From Enterococcus_E cecorum_B (lineage in GTDB: Bacteria > Bacillota > Bacilli > Lactobacillales > Enterococcaceae), in assembly GCA_946499615.1 (NCBI GenBank), contig CAMMST010000050.1:1-18093 (forward strand): a stretch of 18,093 nt of DNA, given 5' to 3'. The translations under genes and the position numbers were made by a program. Positions within the stretch are counted from its first letter, which is position 1. Each line of letters starts with the position of its first letter. Positions 13,100 to 18,093 of the stretch are shown in pieces. The notes beneath the pieces are model-generated. The model did not search any database, had not been told where the DNA came from, and worked only from the letters and a program-made list of their open reading frames with translations.

Positions 13100-13154
13100 T
13101 TGACGAATGAACCCTAGATGCGTACACTATAGTTGTAAGTTGATTACAAATGTA
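13100..13154 (+). promoter_or_regulatory. copA promoter with CopY-type cop boxes
   Basis: TTGACG (13100-13105) and TACACT (13123-13128) are 17 bases apart, a good promoter. TACAAATGTA (13145-13154) fits the cop box consensus TACANNTGTA exactly. TATAGTTGTA (13128-13137), abutting the -10, fits with one mismatch. Two cop boxes at the promoter recall the Enterococcus hirae cop operon, where CopY represses until copper is high. No copY gene lies in the window. Confidence 0.75.
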
Positions 13155-13164
13155 GACGAAACAA

Positions 13165-13183
13165 CTTGCAAGTTTTTTGCAAG
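13165..13183 (+). other. Hairpin in the copA leader
   Basis: CTTGCAA (13165-13171) pairs with TTGCAAG (13177-13183) around a GTTTT loop, in the untranslated leader 26 bases before the copA start. No long T-run follows. It may stabilise the mRNA; no function is shown. Confidence 0.5.
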
Positions 13184-13208
13184 CAAATATAGATTGTGAG
13201 GGATGTTT

Positions 13209-15653
13209 ATGAGTCAGGCAACTTATCCAATTAAAGGCATGCACTGTGCTTCGTGTGCGCAAAATATCGAACGCACGATTAAAGCCTTGCCGGGAGTAAA
13301 GAGGGCCAATGTGAATTTAGCCAGTGAAAAGCTAACCGTTGATTATGAGCAAAGTCAAGTCAATGTCGATGATATGGCGCAAGCGGTGAAGGGAATCGGT
13401 TTTGAATTAGTTAAACCAAGCGATACAGAAGTGTTTGGGATTCAAGGGATGGGCTGTGCATCTTGTGCGGCCAAAATTGAGCAAGCGACCCGTAAATTAC
13501 CCGGGGTTGCTAGTGCCAATGTGAACTTAGCTACCGAAAAATTAAGCATTGAATATAACCATCAAGAACTAACAGCTAATGAAATCATGCAAGCTGTTAA
13601 AGATGCGGGCTATCAAGCATTTATCTTAAAAAAAGACGATGAAGAAAAATTAGCGCAAGAAAAGCAAGCAGCCATCCAACAAATGTGGCGTAGATTTGTT
13701 CTTTCGTTCGTCTTTACGGCACCTTTATTGTATTTATCGATGGGACACATGGTTGGCTTGCCACTACCTGGTTTTCTTCATCCAAGTACCTCACCGATTG
13801 CTTTTGTGACGGCGCAGTTGGTTTTAACCTTGCCAGTGCTGTACTTTGGTCGTTCTTTTTACCTCAATGGTTTTAAGATGTTATTTAAGGGCCATCCGAA
13901 TATGGATTCTTTAGTCGCTTTAGGAACGAGTGCCGCTTTTATCTATAGTTTAGTCGGTACATTTGCCGTGTATCAAGGTCAAGTGGAATTTGCCATGCAT
14001 TTATATTATGAGTCGGCAGCGGTTATTTTGACGTTGATTACGCTTGGTAAAACTTTTGAAGCCATCAGTAAAGGAAAAACTTCGGAAGCTATCAAGGAAT
14101 TATTAGCTTTAGCACCGAAAAAAGCAGTCGTACTGAAAGATGGTAAAGAAAAATTAGTCGATATCGCACAAGTGGCAGTAGGAGATGTCATTTTGGTTAA
14201 ACCAGGCGAACGTATCCCAGTCGATGGTGTGATTACAGAAGGTCAAAGTACGGTGGATGAATCGATGCTGACCGGAGAAAGCATTCCCGTAGAAAAACGA
14301 GTGGGTGATACTGTTATCGGTGCTTCCATTAATAAGACAGGCAGCTTCCAATTTACAGCAACCAAAGTCGGTGAAGATACCACCCTTTCACAAATCGTTC
14401 AATTAGTCGAAGAAGCACAAGGCACCAAGGCACCGATTGCCAAATTAGCCGATCAAGTTTCAGCGATTTTTGTTCCCGTGGTGATGAGTTTGGCCATTTT
14501 AGCTGGGCTTGCTTGGTTGATTTTTGGCCACTCTGGTTTAGTGTTTGCTTTAACGATTATGATTTCCGTTTTAGTTATTGCATGTCCATGTGCATTGGGG
14601 TTAGCGACTCCAACGGCGATTATGGTCGGTACTGGAAAAGGCGCGCAACTAGGAGTTCTCTTTAAAAATGGGGAAGCACTAGAAACCGCTCAAGAAATTC
14701 AAACCATTGTCCTTGATAAAACTGGCACGATTACAAAAGGTCAACCAGAAGTCCGCGATATCCAAACTTTTGCCAATTTTACAACTGAAGAAATGCTTTA
14801 TTTAGCAGCCAGTGTCGAAAAACGCTCAGAACACCCACTAGCTCAAGCCATTTTACAAGCAGCCAAAGAGGCACGGATCACTCTTGGACAAGCTTTTGAC
14901 GTACATACTGTGACTGGTCAAGGGATTCAAGCCAAAGTCGATGAAAAACAAGTGCTATTAGGAAATGAAAAACTCATGCAAAGTTTTGATATCGAAATTG
15001 AAGCGGTGCAAGCTCAAGTGGCTCAATTATCTAGCCAGGGCAATACGGTGATGTATGTCGCAAGCCAAGGAGAATTGATTGGGCTAATTGCGGTTAGTGA
15101 TCCGGTCAAAACAAGCAGTCCTCAAGCGATTCAAGCCTTGCAAAAAATGGGCTTAGAAGTTGTGATGTTAACCGGTGATAATGAACAGACTGCCCAAGCG
15201 ATTGCCAAACAAGCAGGTATTACGCAGGTGATTAGCCAAGTGTTACCAGATCAAAAGTCACAAGTGATTCAAGAATTACAAGCGCAAGGAAAAAAAGTGG
15301 CGATGGTTGGCGATGGCATTAATGACGCCCCAGCTTTAGCCCAAGCAAATGTTGGTATCGCAATAGGTACAGGTACGGATATTGCCATTGAGTCTGCCGA
15401 TATCGTTTTGATGCGCGGAGATTTAAATGGCGTCGTTTCAGCCTTACGTTTGAGTAAAGCTACCATGCGCAATATCAAAGAAAATTTATTCTGGGCTTTT
15501 GCGTATAATGTTTTAGGAATTCCGGTAGCGATGGGGGTATTACACTTATTTGGGGGTCCTTTGCTTAACCCGATGTTAGCAGGTGCGGCGATGAGTTTTA
15601 GTTCCGTCTCAGTATTATTAAATGCCCTATGTCTAAAAAGATTTAAAGGATAA
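13209..15653 (+). CDS. copA: Cu(+)-translocating P-type ATPase, P1B-1 type
   Basis: This 814-residue copper pump of the cytoplasmic membrane is most likely a Cu(+) exporter for copper detoxification. Two N-terminal heavy-metal-associated domains carry GMHCASC (Cys13, Cys16) and GMGCASC (Cys83, Cys86). Membrane helices follow, with the actuator TGES loop (DESMLTGESIPVEK). The transmembrane CPC is at about residues 459-461 and the phosphorylation site DKTGT at Asp503. SEHPLAQA is the HP nucleotide-binding motif, then come TGDN and GDGINDAPAL (near 702). The last helices carry YN and MSFSS, the residues that mark the copper(I) subgroup. The ATG at 13209 is chosen because GAGGG is 6 bases upstream; the ATG at 13203 touches it. 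The promoter has cop boxes. No copY or copZ adjoins, unlike the classic copYZAB operon. Confidence 0.95.
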   Translation: MSQATYPIKGMHCASCAQNIERTIKALPGVKRANVNLASEKLTVDYEQSQVNVDDMAQAVKGIGFELVKPSDTEVFGIQGMGCASCAAKIEQATRKLPGVASANVNLATEKLSIEYNHQELTANEIMQAVKDAGYQAFILKKDDEEKLAQEKQAAIQQMWRRFVLSFVFTAPLLYLSMGHMVGLPLPGFLHPSTSPIAFVTAQLVLTLPVLYFGRSFYLNGFKMLFKGHPNMDSLVALGTSAAFIYSLVGTFAVYQGQVEFAMHLYYESAAVILTLITLGKTFEAISKGKTSEAIKELLALAPKKAVVLKDGKEKLVDIAQVAVGDVILVKPGERIPVDGVITEGQSTVDESMLTGESIPVEKRVGDTVIGASINKTGSFQFTATKVGEDTTLSQIVQLVEEAQGTKAPIAKLADQVSAIFVPVVMSLAILAGLAWLIFGHSGLVFALTIMISVLVIACPCALGLATPTAIMVGTGKGAQLGVLFKNGEALETAQEIQTIVLDKTGTITKGQPEVRDIQTFANFTTEEMLYLAASVEKRSEHPLAQAILQAAKEARITLGQAFDVHTVTGQGIQAKVDEKQVLLGNEKLMQSFDIEIEAVQAQVAQLSSQGNTVMYVASQGELIGLIAVSDPVKTSSPQAIQALQKMGLEVVMLTGDNEQTAQAIAKQAGITQVISQVLPDQKSQVIQELQAQGKKVAMVGDGINDAPALAQANVGIAIGTGTDIAIESADIVLMRGDLNGVVSALRLSKATMRNIKENLFWAFAYNVLGIPVAMGVLHLFGGPLLNPMLAGAAMSFSSVSVLLNALCLKRFKG

Positions 15654-15654
15654 C

Positions 15655-15697
15655 AAAAAGTGAAGCAACATGTTTATTGTGTTGCTTCACTTTTTTT
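15655..15697. terminator. Bidirectional terminator between copA and a convergent small gene
   Basis: AAAAAGTGAAGCAACA (15655-15670) pairs perfectly with TGTTGCTTCACTTTTT (15680-15695), a 16-bp stem. On the minus strand the right arm encodes the last residues (SEATQ) of the convergent small membrane protein, so terminator and coding end overlap. Confidence 0.92.
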
Positions 15698-15910
15698 GCT
15701 TAACAGGCTAATTAGTTGGCTAAATACAGCTAGGCACAAAGAGAAGATGCCGATGCGGTAAATGATTAGCCCATAATCAAGCCAGAAAATCAGATTTTGC
15801 TTATCCCCATCGATACTGCGAAGTGGGGCATACACAAGTAAAAATGAACTAAGTGCGACTAACAAAAAGATAAAGGCAGCCACTTGACTGAGACGATGGA
15901 TTTTACTCAT
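15674..15910 (-). CDS. Small two-TM membrane protein of unknown function
   Basis: The protein has 78 residues and two hydrophobic segments (about 9-30, QVAAFIFLLVALSSFLLVYA; and about 46-67, YGLIIYRIGIFSLCLAVFSQ). A short polar loop (PLRSIDGDKQN) joins them, and the C-terminus is short and charged. No family was recognised. The start at 15910 is chosen because the in-frame ATG at 15949 coincides with the -10 of a plausible promoter and has no ribosome binding site. Even so, AGGAG lies a long 14 bases before 15910, so translation may be weak. Its 3' end overlaps the terminator shared with copA. A link to copper is not supported beyond adjacency. Confidence 0.62.
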   Translation of the reverse strand: MSKIHRLSQVAAFIFLLVALSSFLLVYAPLRSIDGDKQNLIFWLDYGLIIYRIGIFSLCLAVFSQLISLLSKKSEATQ

Positions 15911-15947
15911 AATAATCGTATAAACTCCTATGGTAACTGTTTTATTC

Positions 15948-15976
15948 ATTGTCGCAAAAGCTTAGAAAAAATTCAA
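15948..15976 (-). promoter_or_regulatory. Candidate promoter of the small two-TM protein gene
   Basis: On the minus strand TTGAAT (15976-15971) and GACAAT (15953-15948) are 17 bases apart, with TGC before the -10. It overlaps the AT-rich dyad that may terminate the upstream LLM oxidoreductase gene. Confidence 0.5.
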
Positions 15977-15992
15977 ATGAAAACTTAAATTT
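15969..15992 (-). terminator. Weak candidate terminator of the LLM oxidoreductase gene
   Basis: On the minus strand AAATTTAA can pair with TTGAATTT (one G-U pair, 8-base loop), followed by more T. The stem is entirely A/T apart from that pair, so termination may be poor and read-through into the small gene is possible. Confidence 0.35.
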
Positions 15993-16004
15993 TTATTTCA
16001 TTTC

Positions 16005-17051
16005 TTAGATTTTCTTCTCAAAATAGTGTCTTACACGAGGAGCGACTTCCTCACCATATAATTTAATCGCGTGCATGGTATCTTCATGAGGAATCGAACC
16101 AACCGGCAGATGCAGCATAAAGCGCTCTAGGCCAAGGGTTTCCATGATACGAATGATTTTGTTCGCGACATGTTCAACGTTACCGACAAACATCGCCCCT
16201 TCATCGGAAACAGCTTGTAGATATTGTTCTTTTGTCATTTCTTGCCAATGTGGACGTTCCATAGCCAATTGATCGGTTAAAGTTTTCGTAGGATGGAAAT
16301 ATTGCTCGATGGCCTCCTCATGATTTTCCTTCACAAATCCCCAAGAATGTGCGGCGACTTTTAAGTTTTCAGCAGGATGATGGTAAGCTTTCCCCACGCG
16401 ATGATAGTAATCAATTAATGGTTTAAAATGCATTGGATTGCCTCCGATAATCGCATAAACAATCGGTAAGCCTAGACTTGCGATACGTAATGTTGAATCT
16501 GGTGAGCCGCCTGTCGCTACCCATAATGGTAACTTCCCATTAACGGGACGCGGATAGACTCCCCGATGATCAACGGTTTGCGTGAAATCTCCTTTCCATG
16601 TCAGTATTTCACCTTTGTTCAATTCTAGCATCATGGCTAATTTTTCATTGAATAATTCCTCATAATCTTCTAAGTTATAACCAAATAATGGGAAAGATTC
16701 AATAAATGAGCCGCGACCAAGCATGATTTCTGCACGACCATTGGATAAAGCGTCCACTGTTGCAAAATTTTGAAATACGCGCACTGGATCGTTGGACGAA
16801 ATGTTTGTGGTGTCGCTCGATAGCTTGATATGTTTCGTATTCACGGCACCTGCAGCTAGAATAATTTCAGGAGCAGAGACGGCAAAATCTTTGCGGTGAT
16901 GTTCACCAACGGCATAAATGTCTAATCCGACTTGATCGGCAAGCTCGATTTCTTTAATCATATTGCGAATGCGTTGATCGTGGGATAATACTTCGCCGGT
17001 ATGTTCAATAGGGGTTGTTTCACCAAAAGTAGAGATTCCTAATTCAATCAT
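16005..17051 (-). CDS. LLM class flavin-dependent oxidoreductase (luciferase-like)
   Basis: This 348-residue cytoplasmic enzyme of the bacterial luciferase-like monooxygenase/reductase superfamily would use reduced FMN or F420-like flavin. The N-terminus MIELGISTFGETTP and DQRIRNMIKEIELADQVGLD, then IYAVGEHHRKDFAVSAPEII, give the strand and EHH motif of the TIM barrel. SSNDPVRVFQNFATVDALSNGRAEIMLGRGSF is the strongly conserved central block, and PLWVATGGSPDSTLRIASLGLP the flavin phosphate region. The start has AGAGGA 7 bases upstream. It is transcribed divergently from the HxlR regulator through a shared operator region that matches the CatE-like gene's promoter, so control by that regulator is predicted. 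Substrate unknown; a role in quinone or electrophile detoxification is inferred from the regulator type. Confidence 0.92.
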   Translation of the reverse strand: MIELGISTFGETTPIEHTGEVLSHDQRIRNMIKEIELADQVGLDIYAVGEHHRKDFAVSAPEIILAAGAVNTKHIKLSSDTTNISSNDPVRVFQNFATVDALSNGRAEIMLGRGSFIESFPLFGYNLEDYEELFNEKLAMMLELNKGEILTWKGDFTQTVDHRGVYPRPVNGKLPLWVATGGSPDSTLRIASLGLPIVYAIIGGNPMHFKPLIDYYHRVGKAYHHPAENLKVAAHSWGFVKENHEEAIEQYFHPTKTLTDQLAMERPHWQEMTKEQYLQAVSDEGAMFVGNVEHVANKIIRIMETLGLERFMLHLPVGSIPHEDTMHAIKLYGEEVAPRVRHYFEKKI

Positions 17052-17086
17052 TTTATTTCCTCTTTTCTTTTCTTTTTCGTATAATC

Positions 17087-17153
17087 ACTATAGAATATCA
17101 AAAAGCATTTGAGAAGTAGGCACTTTTTATTGCCCTAGTTACCAAAAAGATAC
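17087..17153 (-). promoter_or_regulatory. Predicted HxlR operator and promoter between LLM oxidoreductase and hxlR (site B)
   Basis: The 41-bp element lies at 17113-17153 (read on the minus strand from GTATCTTTTTGG to GTGCCTACTTC). It is followed 20 bases later by TATAGT (17092-17087), exactly as at the CatE-like promoter. The -35 TTCTCA (17115-17110) overlaps the element's end. On the plus strand the element ends 18 bases before the hxlR start, so the regulator would also control itself. A TATAAT on the plus strand at 17080-17085 could serve hxlR but lacks a good -35. Confidence 0.75.
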
Positions 17154-17171
17154 TATTGGAAGGAATGGCCT

Positions 17172-17543
17172 ATGAACGAAGAAACAATCGCAAATCCTAA
17201 GACGCTTAATGTGATGACTTGCCGTGTGGAAGATGGTTTGGAAGTCTTGAGCGGTAAGTGGAAACTGAAAATCCTGATGCAAATATTTAAAAATCCGACC
17301 GTACGTTTTTCAGTCTTACAACGAGCGATTCCTGGTATTACGCAGAAAATGTTGACGAAAAATTTGCGCGAATTAGAGGCAGAAGATTTAATTAAGCGTG
17401 TCGTTTACCCAACTGTTCCACCAAAAGTCGAGTATTGCTTGACGGAACATGGTAAAGAATTAGCACCTATTTTGGACCAATTACATTATTTCGGTTTAAA
17501 ACATCGAGCGTACCTGGAAGAAAAAAAGATTAAGAATTTCTAA
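17172..17543 (+). CDS. HxlR/DUF24 family winged-helix regulator with a candidate redox cysteine
   Basis: The protein has 123 residues. The family core is complete: CRVEDGLEVLSGKWKLKILM (residues 17-36), then VRFSVLQRAIPGITQKMLTKNLRELEAEDLIKRVVYPTVPPKVEYCLTEHG, the winged helix with its wing. It has the N-terminal Cys17 at the position where YodB, CatR, QorR and HypR of Bacillus carry the thiol that senses quinones, diamide or hypochlorite. A second Cys (in EYCLTEHG) lies in the wing region. GGAAGGA is 7 bases before the ATG. It is divergent from the LLM oxidoreductase gene and shares the operator region. Likely targets in the window are that gene, itself and the CatE-like gene at 6014. Family certain; inducer inferred. 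Confidence 0.92.
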   Translation: MNEETIANPKTLNVMTCRVEDGLEVLSGKWKLKILMQIFKNPTVRFSVLQRAIPGITQKMLTKNLRELEAEDLIKRVVYPTVPPKVEYCLTEHGKELAPILDQLHYFGLKHRAYLEEKKIKNF

Positions 17544-17570
17544 AGTCTACACACTGTTGTAGGCTTTTTT
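17544..17570 (+). terminator. Terminator of the HxlR regulator gene
   Basis: AGTCTACA (17544-17551) pairs with TGTAGGCT (17558-17565), with one G-U pair and a 6-base loop. T at 17565-17570 follows. It starts directly after the stop codon. Confidence 0.82.
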
Positions 17571-18093
17571 GGTGTAAAAAATTCTCAAAATGAATGAATA
17601 ATTTTCACCTGAAATGAGAACACTTTAATTATGTTATTTATAGATTGTGGTGAACCGATTATTGAATGAGTGTCTTGTCATAAAAACACAGCGTTTTTCT
17701 ATGACGGTTCCTGTTGTGCAACAATATTGAGTGTATATTTTTAGTTATTTATTATTTTGTTTAAACAAAATAATTGATGTATCAAAGTATGAGAATGCAA
17801 ATGATTTACATTATAAATTATTTTATTTCTTTAAAATTAAAATGCGGTTAACATTGAGAAAAAACAGCTAATATAAATATCATATTTTATAATTTATTAA
17901 AAGTCTCTATGGATAGGTTTTTATTACCTTTCTTTTATTAATTTAGTTATTTATTATTCAATAAATAGATTATCTAGTTTGTTATGGTTGGTATATAGAC
18001 GTTTGCTTGTTATTGGCATGTAAATATTGACTTGTTTATTTTATTTTTGGCTATGTCACAACAAACAGTTGATAAATAGCCATTTTTATAGGG
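17571..18093. other. AT-rich non-coding stretch with palindromes and a direct repeat
   Basis: No plausible gene was seen on either strand. Visible structures are a hairpin at 17677-17705 (GTCAT+AAAAAC against GTTTTT+ATGAC, CT bulge), a perfect 24-bp palindrome at 17751-17774 centred on GTTTAAAC, and a 17-bp exact direct repeat TTTAGTTATTTATTATT at 17740-17756 and 17942-17958. A terminator-like hairpin at 18048-18082 (TGGCTAT against ATAGCCA, inner CAAC/GTTG) is followed by TTTTT. The last may end a transcript arriving from the left or regulate what follows the window. No origin, tRNA or known RNA was recognised. Confidence 0.6.

Noticed and set aside
18048..18088. Terminator-like hairpin as proof of a gene in the last 500 bases
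   Set aside because: The stem and T-run are real, but no open frame with a ribosome binding site precedes it; it is recorded only as part of the non-coding stretch.

Overview
The window looks like chromosomal DNA from a low-GC lactic acid bacterium. An Enterococcus or close relative is most likely. The evidence is AT-rich Firmicutes-type promoters, strong Shine-Dalgarno sites with several TTG/GTG starts, a CopY-type cop box at copA, an enterocin A-type bacteriocin immunity protein, a DtpT peptide transporter and an NfeD-flotillin pair. The genus is an inference from gene content; no species is claimed. No rRNA, tRNA, CRISPR array, transposase or phage gene was seen.

Layout. 1-941 is non-coding: a degenerate array of hairpin-forming repeats (1-413), a strong terminator, a patch of iterated CAACGATT motifs and an AT-rich promoter region. 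942-2405 is a POT peptide transporter. 2633-3804 is a histidine phosphatase/uracil-DNA glycosylase pair with a 1-base stop/start overlap. 3849-5832 (minus) holds a DUF554 membrane protein and UDP-galactopyranose mutase. 6014-6847 is a CatE-like ring-cleavage dioxygenase. 7088-9260 is an NfeD-flotillin-YbjQ operon. 9312-9614 (minus) is a MazG-like protein. 9888-10238 is an orphan bacteriocin immunity protein. 10386-11013 is a RelB/RelE-type toxin-antitoxin pair. 11188-12781 is a three-gene operon of unknown function: a Thr/Gln/Asn-rich exported protein, a two-TM protein and a small acidic protein. 12824-12940 (minus) is a 38-residue membrane peptide too short for normal gene calling, divergent from the copper ATPase CopA (13209-15653). 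15674-15910 (minus) is a small two-TM protein. 16005-17051 (minus) is an LLM-class flavin oxidoreductase, divergent from an HxlR/DUF24 regulator (17172-17543). The last 520 bases are AT-rich and apparently non-coding, with palindromes and repeats.

The best-supported link between genes is regulatory. The promoter of the CatE-like gene and the intergenic region between the LLM oxidoreductase and the HxlR regulator, 11 kb apart, carry a 41-bp element identical at 34 positions. In both cases it lies exactly the same distance from an identical CTATAGT -10 region. This predicts a small regulon in which a thiol-containing HxlR regulator (Cys17) controls an extradiol dioxygenase-like enzyme and a flavin oxidoreductase, plausibly for quinone or other electrophile stress, as CatR/YodB do in Bacillus. 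The other unusual items are the structured repeat array at the left end, whose arms show compensatory base changes between copies, and the hidden small membrane peptide next to copA.
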